A stretch of DNA of 64,000 nt, taken from contig NZ_QMEA01000011.1 of NCBI RefSeq assembly GCF_012912105.1, positions 1-64,000 on the forward strand. The letters are read 5' to 3'. Origin of the DNA: Brasilonema sp. UFV-L1 (GTDB lineage Bacteria > Cyanobacteriota > Cyanobacteriia > Cyanobacteriales > Nostocaceae). The stretch's first letter is position 1. Each line of letters opens with the position of its first letter. Below are positions 8,736 to 17,850 of the stretch, in pieces. The notes below the pieces were generated by a model that was not told the DNA's origin, ran no database searches, and saw only the letters and a list, made by a program, of their open reading frames with translations. The position numbers and the translations under genes are program-made.

Positions 8736-9572
8736 ATGTCCCATGATTCTTTGTACCATATCCGAACAAGAACTATCATAACTTCTATTTGTGAACGACC
8801 CATTCATCTAATACCATTCATTACCTATTCACCCAATGGTATTGGTAGGGTTCACAGAGTTTTGCCTGTTTTGTTAGCAAAAGTGGAGTCACTACCAGAT
8901 GGCTTAGAAGCTATTATTGCGACTAGCGACTTACAAGGAGTTGACCCGCGCAATCACCGTCTGCTTGGTCATCTTGTTTGTGAAGAACTAGCAAATTTAG
9001 CCAAATCAGGAAAGATTCCATCTCCACAAACAACAGGTGTCATTTTAGCAGGAGACCTGTACGCAAAGCTAGATAAGCGTGGTGGAGTAGGAGATGTGCG
9101 TGAAGTTTGGCAAGCTTTCAGTAGCCGTTTTCGGTGGGTTACTGGGGTAGGTGGAAATCACGACAGTATTGGCAAAACTCCACAGGAAATCCAAGCATTT
9201 CAAAATAGACAAGGCATACATTATTTAGATGGCAATCTCACTTGTCTTGATGGAATTCACATTGCTGGAATTTCAGGAATTATTGGTAAAAAAACTAAGC
9301 CTTTTCGTCGTCCTGAAGAAGATTTTAGAGAACTGATACAGGAACTTCTCAACGAGTCACCAGACATTTTAATTTTACATGAAGGTCCCAACGATGCAGA
9401 AGCCAGATTAACGGGGAATGAGTCAATTCGTGCTGAATTAACAAAAGGGAGTAATTTATTAGTCATCTGCGGTCATTCACACTGGAGAGTACCAATGACA
9501 ACGATGCCTGAAGAGGTACAAGTGCTGAATGTAGACACTCGAGTTGTTGTCATAACAAAGATGAAGTCTTAG
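8736..9572 (+). CDS. Calcineurin-like metallophosphoesterase
   Basis: A predicted metal-dependent phosphoesterase of 278 aa. The motif series of the superfamily is visible: SDLQG (first Asp), ILAGDLYAKLD (GD), VTGVGGNHDS (GNHD), LILHEGPN (His), and VICGHSHW (GHxH). The substrate is unknown. No signal peptide is convincing. The first 40 residues before the catalytic core are less certain and the start could be internal. The gene lies about 50 bp upstream of cobK on the same strand, so the two may be co-transcribed, but no functional link to B12 is known to me. Confidence 0.85.
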   Translation: MSHDSLYHIRTRTIITSICERPIHLIPFITYSPNGIGRVHRVLPVLLAKVESLPDGLEAIIATSDLQGVDPRNHRLLGHLVCEELANLAKSGKIPSPQTTGVILAGDLYAKLDKRGGVGDVREVWQAFSSRFRWVTGVGGNHDSIGKTPQEIQAFQNRQGIHYLDGNLTCLDGIHIAGISGIIGKKTKPFRRPEEDFRELIQELLNESPDILILHEGPNDAEARLTGNESIRAELTKGSNLLVICGHSHWRVPMTTMPEEVQVLNVDTRVVVITKMKS

Positions 9573-9623
9573 AGCTTGCCCTTAGTATACATCTGAACCA
9601 ATAACTCGCAACTTGAGGTCTGT

Positions 9624-10367
9624 ATGAAACGTCTTCTTATTCTTGGCGGAACAGGTGATGCAGCAGAATTGGCCGCGAAAGCCTCGGCTATCCCAGAGGT
9701 AGAAGTTATCACATCTTTTGCTGGTCGTACCAGTCAACCACAAGCCCCAGCAGGAATACTACGTATTGGCGGTTTCGGTGGTGAAACTGGGCTGGTAAGA
9801 TACTTAATTGAAGCAAAAATAGACATACTCATTGATGCAACTCATCCCTTTGCCACGCAGATATCTTTTCACGCCGCTGCAGCCTCAGCGACTTGCAAAA
9901 TACCGCATTTAATGCTTATCCGTCCGGCTTGGGAACGCCTTCCTGATGACGAGTGGGTTGAAGTTGAGAGTGTGGAAGCCGCCGCTGTTGTATTACCTGA
10001 ATTTGGCAAACGAGTTTTCCTGACTATCGGTAGGCAGCAACTTGCACCCTTTGCTAGCTTGGAGGATATTTGGTTTTTGATGCGACTGATCGAGCTTCCT
10101 GCCTCAGATGCATTGGTACCATCAGGAGTGATATTGTGCGATCGCGGTCCCTTTGCCCTAAAAAATGAGCGAAAACTTTTGATTGAGCATCAAATTGATA
10201 CAATCGTGAGTAAGAATAGTGGCGGTGATGCTACCTATGCCAAGATGATCGCAGCGCGGGAACTTGAGGTGAAGGTGATAATGGTAAAGCGTCCAGCGAC
10301 TCCAGTAGGAGAACAAGTCAGCGATGTTGAGAGTGCTGTAGCGTGGTTGATCAATCAATTATTGTGA
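9624..10367 (+). CDS. cobK: Precorrin-6A / cobalt-precorrin-6A reductase
   Basis: NAD(P)H-dependent reductase of the corrin pathway (CobK/CbiJ), reducing the macrocycle of (cobalt-)precorrin-6A. Family motifs are LILGGTGDAAELA (nucleotide-binding start), SFAGRTSQP, GGFGG, IDATHPFATQIS, FLTIGRQQLAPF and SKNSGGDATYAKMIAARE. The length of 247 aa is normal. The ATG at 9624 follows GAGG at a five-base spacing. It acts in the cytosol in the same route as cbiD at the left end of the window. Because CbiD is the cobalt-early enzyme, the substrate here is probably the cobalt form. Confidence 0.93.
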   Translation: MKRLLILGGTGDAAELAAKASAIPEVEVITSFAGRTSQPQAPAGILRIGGFGGETGLVRYLIEAKIDILIDATHPFATQISFHAAAASATCKIPHLMLIRPAWERLPDDEWVEVESVEAAAVVLPEFGKRVFLTIGRQQLAPFASLEDIWFLMRLIELPASDALVPSGVILCDRGPFALKNERKLLIEHQIDTIVSKNSGGDATYAKMIAARELEVKVIMVKRPATPVGEQVSDVESAVAWLINQLL

Positions 10368-10455
10368 ATTTGAGAAATTGTTTCTTATCAAAGTCATGCG
10401 GGAGGGTATAAAAACCCTCACTTTTAATACGCTTGGTGATAAGCACCCGGACCGC

Positions 10456-10484
10456 AAACCCGGTTTCTAAAAGAAACCGGGTTT
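10456..10484. terminator. Perfect hairpin between convergent cobK and gcvH
   Basis: A 13-bp perfect stem (AAACCCGGTTTCT / AGAAACCGGGTTT) with an AAA loop, 89 bp after the cobK stop and 66 bp after the gcvH stop. It could act in both directions, although a long T-tract is missing. The same AAACCGGGT core recurs after icd near 52255, so it may also be a dispersed repeat. Confidence 0.55.
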
Positions 10485-10550
10485 CTAAGCACCGAACTAC
10501 CCTTAACCGAACCGTATTGCCCTCACTTCTTTAAACTCTCACTTTCTCAC

Positions 10551-10937
10551 TCACCCTCCTACCTGCTCACTGTATTCATTCGCACTCAAGGCATCATCAA
10601 TTTCACCTGGTTGATTGACGCGTACTTTCAGTAACCACCCTTCCCCATAAGGGTCTTCTGCCAATTGTTCTGGTGATTCTATCAAAGCTTCGTTGCGTTC
10701 TATGACTGTACCAGTGACTGGGGAATTCAGGTTTTCCACAGCTTTCACCGATTCAATTGTGCCAAAAGTTTCTTCTTTAGAGACAGCATCACCAATTTCT
10801 GGAAGTTCCAAAAACACAATGTCGCCTAGTTGATCTACGGCAAACTCAGTAATGCCAATGGTAGCAATTTCACCTTCGAGACGCACGTATTCATGAGTAT
10901 CTAGGTATTTCAAATCTTCAGGATATTCAAAGGGCAT
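10551..10937 (-). CDS. gcvH: Glycine cleavage system H protein
   Basis: Lipoyl carrier protein of the glycine cleavage complex, shuttling the aminomethyl group between the P, T and L proteins (photorespiratory glycine use in cyanobacteria). The lipoylation site is Lys65 in [15 protein letters not shown]. The rest ([44 protein letters not shown]) is standard, and 128 aa is the usual length. The ATG at 10937 matches homologues. gcvT lies upstream on the same strand with 285 bp between. gcvP, commonly the next gene, is absent here. The dihydrolipoyl dehydrogenase (L protein) is encoded at 20.4 kb. Confidence 0.97.
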   Translation of the reverse strand: MPFEYPEDLKYLDTHEYVRLEGEIATIGITEFAVDQLGDIVFLELPEIGDAVSKEETFGTIESVKAVENLNSPVTGTVIERNEALIESPEQLAEDPYGEGWLLKVRVNQPGEIDDALSANEYSEQVGG

Positions 10938-11005
10938 ATCACTTCCTCGTCCACATCAAAACAATTACCACTACGATAGCGATTTACAGCTATAGTACCC
11001 ATGAC

Positions 11006-11210
11006 AAAACAATTCAAAATTCAAAATTCAAAATTCAAAAATTAAGAAACAATTTTGAATTTAAAAACTTTGGGTACAAGCCCCACTAGTTGTCTTCATT
11101 TTGAATTTATAATGCGTGTTAGCGCAGCGGGACGCAGCTGCGCCTGCGCCGCGCAGCCTCCGGTCCATTTTGAATTAAGCGTTTGCGTAGCGCCCCAAAG
11201 GGGCTAGGGG
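11006..11210. repeat. Repeat cluster between gcvT and gcvH
   Basis: Tandem CAAAATT-type heptamers (AATTCAAAATTCAAAATTC, about 11008-11042) and their inverted partner TTTTGAATTT are followed by GC-rich palindromic repeats (GACGCAGCTGCGCCTGCGCC near 11131; GCGTTTGCGTAGCGCCCCAA near 11180). The heptamer type recurs inside the C39 transporter gene near 28100. This cluster probably separates an originally tighter gcvT-gcvH operon. Confidence 0.8.
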
Positions 11211-11222
11211 TTAACTCAGCAC

Positions 11223-12359
11223 TTACTGAGTAACACGATTTTTTGAGCGATAAAATGGACGTTTTACCACAACCGCTGGGTAAGCTTTGCCACGAATTTC
11301 CACTTCTAGCTGCTGACTAACAGTCGCTAGTTCTGTTGGAACATAGGCTAAGGCTATAGGATAACCAAGCGTTGGTGATAATGTACCACTAGTCACCTCT
11401 CCAACAACGGCACCTGTTGAGAGTACTTGGTAGCCATGACGGGCAATATTACGTCCTTGCATTTGTAAACCTACCAGTCGTCGTTCAACTCCAGCAGCTT
11501 TCTGCTGTTCCAGAACTGATCGACCAATAAAGTCTCCTTTGCTATCAAGATGAACTAGCCAGCCTAAACCAGCTTCTAATGGAGTCGTCGTGTCGTCAAT
11601 ATCTTGCCCGTAAAGTGCCATTGCTGCTTCTAGTCGGAGGGTGTCTCTCGCACCTAGTCCGCAGGGAATGACACCAGCATTCAGCAGACTTCTCCATAAT
11701 TCTACCCCGGCATCTAAATCTATCATCACCTCAAAGCCATCTTCCCCGGTGTAACCTGTGCGGGCAAGAAATGCTGGTTTACCCAGTACTGTCCCCTCCA
11801 AATGCCCAAATGCTTTAACAGATGTTAAATCTTCTTGCACCAAAGTCTGAAGAATGGTAATTGCTTTTGGTCCTTGCACAGCAATTAAGACTTTTTTAGG
11901 TGAAAGGTCTTGAAACTGTATCTCATTTTGGTCAAGATGTTGCAACAGCCATGCTTTATCCTTGTGAGTCGTAGCCGCATTGACAATCATCACTCCTCGT
12001 TGTTCACCAGCGGCGTTTTCGCCTTGGTAGTAAAAGATGATGTCGTCAATGATACCACCCTGAGGATTGAGTAAAACAGTGTATTGAGCTTGACCAGCCT
12101 GCAAGCGGCTGAAGTCTGAAGGCACTAAAAGCTGCAGTTGAGAAATCAGGTTTTTCCCTTGCAGAGTAAATTTACCCATGTGGGAAATATCGAACATCCC
12201 TGCTGCATTTCTGACAGCTTCGTGTTCCTTGCTAATGCCAACAAATTGCACGGGCATTTCCCAACCGCCAAAATTGGTGAGTCGTGCTTTGAGTTCTTGT
12301 GCAAGTTCAAATAAAGGCGATCGCCCTAAGGATAAGATGACTTCTTCTTGATTAGCCAC
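11223..12359 (-). CDS. gcvT: Glycine cleavage system T protein (aminomethyltransferase)
   Basis: Tetrahydrofolate-dependent aminomethyltransferase. It releases ammonia from the aminomethyl group carried by the H protein and forms methylene-THF. Signatures: FGGWEMPVQFVGISKEHEAVRNAAGMFDISHMGK, GGIIDDIIFYY, ARTGYTGEDGFEVM, CGLGARDTLRLEAAMALYGQDID and GEVTSGTLSPTLGYPIALAYV. The length of 378 aa is usual. The start is GTG at 12359. It is first in the gcvT-gcvH order on the minus strand, with hpnK 85 bp further upstream on the same strand. Confidence 0.96.
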   Translation of the reverse strand: MANQEEVILSLGRSPLFELAQELKARLTNFGGWEMPVQFVGISKEHEAVRNAAGMFDISHMGKFTLQGKNLISQLQLLVPSDFSRLQAGQAQYTVLLNPQGGIIDDIIFYYQGENAAGEQRGVMIVNAATTHKDKAWLLQHLDQNEIQFQDLSPKKVLIAVQGPKAITILQTLVQEDLTSVKAFGHLEGTVLGKPAFLARTGYTGEDGFEVMIDLDAGVELWRSLLNAGVIPCGLGARDTLRLEAAMALYGQDIDDTTTPLEAGLGWLVHLDSKGDFIGRSVLEQQKAAGVERRLVGLQMQGRNIARHGYQVLSTGAVVGEVTSGTLSPTLGYPIALAYVPTELATVSQQLEVEIRGKAYPAVVVKRPFYRSKNRVTQ

Positions 12360-12444
12360 AGGTCTATTTGTTCAGATACATTTGTTTGTAGTATTTCACT
12401 TTTGGTATCTATTGTGTACTTCAACCTCATTGGATTTATCGGTG

Positions 12445-13311
12445 TCACCACCAAACCGCTTTCTCAAAATTTGTTAATTCAAAACCCTTAGCAGCCAGCA
12501 TTTCACCCACTCGCCCACTCAATAAAGCAGCGAGTTCAGCTTCACCTGCCCCTGGTGGACCATTTAGCGATTCGCCAGATCTTACCACAGCTGGATGACA
12601 ATAAATCTCCACTAAGTTTGCTTCAATTTGAGGTATGAGACCTAGCAAGTATTCCTCAGTTATACAACCAGTTTGGAGCAATCCGTAAACACGCTCAGCA
12701 AAGCCAATGCCCTTTGATTTGAGCAAGCCCTCGCCGTAGCGTCGCAGTCTACCAAAGACACCCGCCCAAACCAGTTTAGTTAGCAAGTTCCGACGATCAA
12801 GTCGCAAGTTCATTCCCAGTTCCTCATGAGGAAGACGAATAACTCGAATGCCGAACTCATCGGCTAAATCAACTAGGATACGCAATACTACTGGATGGAC
12901 GTGCATATGCAAATGCCCATCTACATGGGAAAGACGCAACCCAGAAGAACGAAATTTTTCTAATTGAGCGCGGATTTCTCGCCGCAATTCTTCGTGAGTT
13001 GCTCGAATAAATTGATAGCGTAACCCGCTTCTTTCCGGACCGTATGGAAAGTTACCTTTTGAGTCAACTAACTGAGGAATTTCCGAGGGTGGTAGCGCAG
13101 CTCGACCGCATACCAGAACCAAATGCAAACCAACTGCTAGGGTGGGGTGAGCGTGTGCCAAATCAACCGCTTCATCAAATGCCTCACCTGTAACCATTAA
13201 GCTGGTACTTGTCAGTACTCCTTCTTTGTGTGCTTTGAGAATTGCTTGATTGACGCCATGTGAAAAACCGAAGTCATCACCATTGATAATGGCGCATTTG
13301 TGAGCCTGCAT
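12445..13311 (-). CDS. hpnK: HpnK-type hopanoid deacetylase (YdjC/ChbG fold)
   Basis: A YdjC-family carbohydrate deacetylase of 288 aa assigned to HpnK. In the published pathway HpnK removes the acetyl group from N-acetylglucosaminyl bacteriohopanetetrol before cyclitol ether formation. Metal/catalytic motifs: INGDDFGFSHGVNQAI (Asp pair near residue 11), VGLHLVL (His), and SHVDGHLHMHVHPVV (His cluster), with IYCHPA late. The ATG at 13311 lacks a clear ribosome site. hpnJ lies 145 bp upstream on the same strand, separated by a duplicated 27-bp repeat. The context with hpnJ and a squalene-synthase-like gene supports the role. Confidence 0.88.
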   Translation of the reverse strand: MQAHKCAIINGDDFGFSHGVNQAILKAHKEGVLTSTSLMVTGEAFDEAVDLAHAHPTLAVGLHLVLVCGRAALPPSEIPQLVDSKGNFPYGPERSGLRYQFIRATHEELRREIRAQLEKFRSSGLRLSHVDGHLHMHVHPVVLRILVDLADEFGIRVIRLPHEELGMNLRLDRRNLLTKLVWAGVFGRLRRYGEGLLKSKGIGFAERVYGLLQTGCITEEYLLGLIPQIEANLVEIYCHPAVVRSGESLNGPPGAGEAELAALLSGRVGEMLAAKGFELTNFEKAVWW

Positions 13312-13344
13312 AATTTAATGAACCGCGTTGCAAGAGCGTATCTG

Positions 13345-13410
13345 TTAGCGTAGCGTGCCCGCAGGACATAGAACATAGACGCATTAGCGTAGCGTGCCCG
13401 CAGGGCATAG
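13345..13410. repeat. Two 27-bp direct repeats between hpnJ and hpnK
   Basis: The segment beginning TTAGCGTAGCGTGCCCGCAG occurs at 13345-13371 and again at 13384-13410 with one mismatch. It belongs to the GCGTAGCG-type dispersed repeats of this genome and lies in the short gap of the hopanoid gene pair. Confidence 0.85.
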
Positions 13411-13456
13411 GACACGAAGGTAAGAAAAGGAAGGAACACAAGAGTTTGTTCACAAA

Positions 13457-14926
13457 TTATTTAGGAACGCTATAGCCACTCACAACTGCTTGCTCTTTAG
13501 CAGCCGCTTGTGTATGACGCTCTTTAAGATAAGAGAAAAACTCGCGTCCTTCACGCAATCGACGCACCAGCATTTGGGGATTAGTTAGCATTTCACCAAC
13601 AATCGGGATGATGGCTTTTGGTCGAAAGTAGAAGCGACGGTACATCTGCTCGACTGCATCCTCAATCTGAGCACTGGTGAGGTTGGGATACTGTAGTGTA
13701 GACATTTGAATCCCGGATGAAGCAACTAAAGAATTATCGCTAAACCAACCATTAGTCTCAGCTTGTCGATAAAGTTCGGTTCCTGGATAAGGGGCGGCGA
13801 TGGAAACTTGGATGGTATGGGGACTCACATCGCAAGCAAAGCGAATTGTTTGTTCAATTGTCTGTTGAGTTTCGTTTGGCAAGCCAATGATGAATGTGCC
13901 GTGTACAGTAATGCCGAGTTTGTGGCAGTTTTCCATAAACTTCTGTGCCACCTCTAATTTAATGCCTTTTTTTATCCCATCTAAAATTTGCTGGTTGCCT
14001 GATTCAAATCCTACTAGCAAGAGGCGTAAGCCGTTATCACGCAGTTGCTTGAGAGTATCGTAGTCTAGGTTAGCGCGGGCGTTGCAGCTCCAAGTCAGCT
14101 TGAGTCGTTTCATGTGTTCGCTGATGGCGATCGCCCGCTGTTTGTCAATAGTAAAAGTATCATCATCAAACATATATTCCTGCACCTTGTCACCAAAGAT
14201 GGCTTTGGCTTCTTCCATATCTCGCCCAACTGCTTCCGGACTTTTGGTACGATACTGGTGACCACCAATTGTTTGAGGCCATAAGCAGAAAGTGCATTTC
14301 GCAGGACAGCCACGACCTGTGTAAAATGACACGTAAGGATGCAGTAAATATCCTATAAAATATTTCGTAATATCCAAATCACGTCCGTAAACTGGTAGTA
14401 CGCTGGGCATCGCATCCCAATCGTGGATCAAATCACGTTCTGCATTGTGGTGTAAGTTACCATCTTTATCTCGGTAGCTAAGACCTTTAATCTGATCCCA
14501 AGGTTTGCCTTGTGCCAATTCCTGACAGGTGTAGTCAAATTCGTTGCGACACACAAAGTCTATGACTGAGTTCTCGCGCAGTGTTTCTTCTGGTAAGACA
14601 GCGACATGTGCCCCAACAAAACCAATCTGTACATGAGGGTTTTGTTCTTTGATCGCAACTGCACACGTGACATCATTTGCCAGTGAGGGTGTGCTGGTGT
14701 GCATGATAATCAGTTCGTAATCTTTAGCTATTTTCAGCACATCTTCCACAGTTTGACCATGTGGAGGAGCATCGATAAGCTTGCTTCCAGGGACGAGTGC
14801 GGCGGGCTGTGCTAGCCATGTGGGGTACCAGAAGGAGGTAATTTCACGCTTGGCTTGATATCGAGAACCGGCACCACCGTCAAATCCATCAAAGGAAGGA
14901 GGATTAAGAAAAAGGGTTTTTTTCAC
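13457..14926 (-). CDS. hpnJ: HpnJ-type B12-binding-domain radical SAM protein
   Basis: Radical S-adenosylmethionine enzyme assigned to HpnJ, the step linked to forming the cyclitol ether head of bacteriohopanetetrol by ring contraction. The N-terminal part resembles a cobalamin-binding domain (LFLNPPSFDGFDGGAGSRYQ, IIMHTSTPSLAND, VGFVGAHVAVLPEETL). The [4Fe-4S] ligands are in GRGCPAKCTFCLWPQ (CX3CX2C). Later motifs are MFDDDTFTIDKQRA, WSCNARANLD and LLVGFESGNQQILDGIKKG. I placed the start at GTG 14926, with GGAG nine bases upstream, giving 489 aa; an upstream ATG at 14962 has no ribosome site. It is transcribed toward hpnK. Confidence 0.9.
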   Translation of the reverse strand: MKKTLFLNPPSFDGFDGGAGSRYQAKREITSFWYPTWLAQPAALVPGSKLIDAPPHGQTVEDVLKIAKDYELIIMHTSTPSLANDVTCAVAIKEQNPHVQIGFVGAHVAVLPEETLRENSVIDFVCRNEFDYTCQELAQGKPWDQIKGLSYRDKDGNLHHNAERDLIHDWDAMPSVLPVYGRDLDITKYFIGYLLHPYVSFYTGRGCPAKCTFCLWPQTIGGHQYRTKSPEAVGRDMEEAKAIFGDKVQEYMFDDDTFTIDKQRAIAISEHMKRLKLTWSCNARANLDYDTLKQLRDNGLRLLLVGFESGNQQILDGIKKGIKLEVAQKFMENCHKLGITVHGTFIIGLPNETQQTIEQTIRFACDVSPHTIQVSIAAPYPGTELYRQAETNGWFSDNSLVASSGIQMSTLQYPNLTSAQIEDAVEQMYRRFYFRPKAIIPIVGEMLTNPQMLVRRLREGREFFSYLKERHTQAAAKEQAVVSGYSVPK

Positions 14927-15426
14927 TGGAAATTTCTCCTTTTGTTCAGTAAAGCAACACAAGACATCGCAAGGTTTTATATCGTTTGTCGTAACCTAAA
15001 CATCCCAAAGGTTGAGTTTTCAAGAGATGGCGTTTATTTGAGATTCGTTAACGGCTCAATAAGTGCAAAAATATGACTGCGATTGAGTATATCTTTGAAT
15101 ATCATCTAGAGATCTATAAAAAAATAATTTTGCAATGTTTTAGTATTTTTAGTTCTTTTACTCCCTTTGCTGCCATAATAAGTCATCTTTAAGTGAAAAA
15201 AGAGTCAAACCAGTTGTTGCTTGCTGTAGACACTGCATAATTTCCGTAACGATAGAAACGCGCTATGCGGATGAAAGTGTGTGAGTAAGTGCGAGGAGCA
15301 ATGTTCAGTAAAACCTAAAGATGTTTAGTTAGAGCTAAACAAGCACAGTTGTTAATTTATAAAGGTGTGTGAGGATGTAGGTAAGCGTGGAATCTTCCCA
15401 TGAGGGAAAAGCTAGAGAGAGGTTTT
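14927..15426. other. Intergenic region upstream of hpnJ
   Basis: 500 bp between hpnJ and the end of the squalene synthase-like gene. It is AT-rich, holds the hpnJ promoter, and shows no ORF with a ribosome site and no repeat family member. A weak hairpin (ATCTTCCCATGAGGGAAAAG, near 15393) lies close to the 3' end of the next gene and could help termination. Confidence 0.45.
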
Positions 15427-16248
15427 TTACTTGCTCGTGTTCGTCAATTGGTCAAGCAGTGCAAGAACATCACTACGGCTGAGTTTACTTTTGCCATTGG
15501 CAAGAGCATCAAGGGTACCGTAAGCTAAAGTCAAGGGAATTTGGCAAAAATCCAGAGCGGGACCAGCAGGAAGAGCGCTAATATATGCATCTGCTAACGC
15601 TAAATTGCGACGAGCATAATGATGCACATCAACAGCTGCCCAACCCTCTGGAAAGAAGTCCACCCCACGCACTAAGTCTTCAGCGTGGTTCCGGATGACA
15701 TTCACAGCCTGTAAACCACGACCAAATCCAATTGCATGAATACGGTTTGTCTGTGTCCCATCGTACCAAGCCCATAAATCAGAAAGCATTAAGCCAACGG
15801 CACCAGCAACTCCAAACGTGTAACGATCTAAATCGGACTCCGTACGGATTTTCCAATTAGCTTCCGCCCAGTAAGCCATTCTATCTGCCATTGCTGCAGT
15901 TGCATCCCAAATCCGAGGAGCAATGGTTGCAGGCGCAAGTATTGCCCATTCTCGAATTCGCAGGGAAACCTCCGGTAACAAATGTTCATGCGACTGAAAT
16001 CCTTTATAGAAAGCATCAACAGCAAACCCATCACTTCCTGCCTGTAATGTCAAGCTAATTGTTCGTAACAGCTTTGCCTTAGTGAAGTTCTCTAGTTCTG
16101 GATGATCTTCAATTTCATCAATGGCTCGCAAACACAAGTATGCTGATGCTACCGCCTCTTGCAAGCCTAGTGGTAACTGGATGATTGGAATGTAAAAAGT
16201 CCGACTCGTTTCCTTGAGGATGTTTAAGGCATCTCTATACAAGTCCAT
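15427..16248 (-). CDS. Squalene/phytoene synthase family protein
   Basis: Head-to-head prenyl synthase-like protein. The first Asp-rich motif is LRAIDEIEDHP near residue 47 and the second is VIRNHAEDLVRGVDFFPEGW. These resemble the DxxED and NxIRDxxED magnesium-diphosphate motifs of squalene synthase, but the second reads RNHAED. I chose the ATG at 16248 (273 aa) because GGAG stands ten bases upstream and the conserved sequence begins there. A further ATG at 16374 would add a 42-residue unrelated N-terminus. Its position beside hpnJ and hpnK suggests hopanoid/triterpene precursor supply. An inactive or divergent prenyl transferase is the alternative. Confidence 0.8.
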   Translation of the reverse strand: MDLYRDALNILKETSRTFYIPIIQLPLGLQEAVASAYLCLRAIDEIEDHPELENFTKAKLLRTISLTLQAGSDGFAVDAFYKGFQSHEHLLPEVSLRIREWAILAPATIAPRIWDATAAMADRMAYWAEANWKIRTESDLDRYTFGVAGAVGLMLSDLWAWYDGTQTNRIHAIGFGRGLQAVNVIRNHAEDLVRGVDFFPEGWAAVDVHHYARRNLALADAYISALPAGPALDFCQIPLTLAYGTLDALANGKSKLSRSDVLALLDQLTNTSK

Positions 16249-17501
16249 AATATTGCAGCTCCATTGGGTATTATTAATTTTGCCTAATATTGTGACTCTG
16301 TTGGCGAATTCAACCGAGGGTGGGCACTGCTGCTCACCTTCTGAGGTTATTGGTAGGCAGCATGCAGTGTACAATTTAAGATTTTCAGTGATTCGCGCTC
16401 CAAAATGATATTGTTAGTGAAAAAGTCCCCACTCAAATCAAAAAGTTGGAATTACTGAAATTGTTGTCTTTGTCTATCCAACTGCTTTGCTCAGCACGCC
16501 CGAAGCTCGAAGCCCTTCCGACAAGCTCCTCTTTTGTGTATGCTATATTGCAAAACGCTATAGACCTGCATTGGTATCGGTTGACGACAGTAATCGGTCA
16601 AAGTTCCCGATGTATGCCTGTTTACGACTCAGACATTAGAAGCATTGAGCCTTTTGACGATGCTCTCAAAAGGAGCATCGCCCGTATGTGTCCAGAAGGT
16701 TTTGCTTCAGAAAACCCTCTCCCCAAATCGAAGATTTGCCCCATCCGGAGGAGCTTTCTTAGAGCGTAGGGCGCAAAGGCGTTCGCGTAGCAGCTGCTTT
16801 GCAGCATCGCCTCCCTTGGGGCAAAACCCATCGCTTTCTTGGGGCGGTTCCAGAGGAGTATCGCTTTTATCGGTCTTGTTGTTGCTGTATCCAAAGCAAG
16901 GCATAGCCATATAAAAGATTAAGTACTTTACAAAGATATAGCACGTCCCTGTTTCGCAACGTTTTCTCTCAGACTCCGAGGATTGTTTGCGCCTTTTTGG
17001 GAGTTAAAGAATCATACACTCCTTATAAATTCTGACTCCTTGGCGGAGCTTCTGAGGCTGGGATCCGAAGTGCTGAATTCTTACGTATTTTGAGTTCCTA
17101 TCTAACAGTCGTGTATCAGTCATCTTTGACAACCTATGGCTTCTTGAAGAACAGGAATATTATGGTATCAGGCGAGACACCCGCTTCACAAGGAAAGATA
17201 AACATATTACTCAAATGAATATCCTGGCATTTCTTTACTGAAAAATAAGTATTTTTTGTTTCATGACGACCATCGTATTTAAACATAGAGGGAAAAGGTC
17301 GTTTCAAATTTTTATTTTCAAAGTGCATAAGTTGATTTTTATCATTCCTATCAAGGGGTAGAAGGAAGGCGGTAAAGCTAAAGAGCAGATATTTAGTGTT
17401 AACGACTTTCCTGTTAGTTATTCATTAATGGATAGTACTTTGTACTGTCATTAGTGCAATATCAGTTCATCTACTCATCAATTTGAAAGGAGAAAAAAGG
17501 T
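16249..17501. other. 1.25-kb region with repeats, no supported gene
   Basis: Several overlapping ORFs exist, but none has a ribosome site or recognisable protein. From 16655 to 16880 the DNA is full of palindromic repeats: CGATGCTC..GAGCATCG (16658-16680), GTTCGCGTAGCAGCTGCTTT near 16782, and several ATCGC ends. The remainder is AT-rich and probably contains the promoter of the Cys-rich gene at 17502. Confidence 0.55.
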
Positions 17502-17813
17502 ATGACTTCCGAAACGTTACACAAGAATTCTGATGAAAAGTTAAAGCAGTTAGAAGAAGAGATTAAACAGGGGCTGATGGAAGCTGTGAATAACTCTAAA
17601 TTAATCGAATTATTCCAGCAATACGGTTTAACAGGAAACGGACTGGTAAAATTCCAGTGCATACTCGATATCACTAACATTCAATTGAGTGATACTGTTG
17701 TGGACCAGCAATTTAAAGAAAGTTTACGAGCAATTGGAAATCAGGAGTTGATTGTAGCACCATGTGACTGTTGGTGCGAGAATCCACCAGGACTTTGTTG
17801 TGATTGCAAGTAA
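17502..17813 (+). CDS. Small protein with Cys-rich C-terminal tail (possible RiPP-like precursor)
   Basis: A 103-residue protein I cannot assign to a family. Residues 1-85 are helical, acidic and leader-like (EEEIKQGLMEAVNNSKLIELF). The last 18 residues, APCDCWCENPPGLCCDCK, carry six of the protein's seven cysteines. The ribosome site AAAGGAG is nine bases before the ATG. The exoprotein gene starts 38 bp after its stop, so the two are probably one operon. A leader plus Cys-rich tail is the layout of ribosomal peptide precursors, and a NHLM-type peptide exporter lies 6-14 kb downstream. No GG or GA cleavage site precedes the Cys tail, so a metal-binding or lipid-linked protein is equally possible. 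Confidence 0.75.
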   Translation: MTSETLHKNSDEKLKQLEEEIKQGLMEAVNNSKLIELFQQYGLTGNGLVKFQCILDITNIQLSDTVVDQQFKESLRAIGNQELIVAPCDCWCENPPGLCCDCK

Positions 17814-17850
17814 ACTGTATAAGTAACTGCTACTTCTTTGGAGGAATACA

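Noticed and set aside
16446-16914. Several overlapping frames of about 90-107 codons
   Set aside because: They run through palindromic repeats, lack ribosome sites, and resemble no protein.
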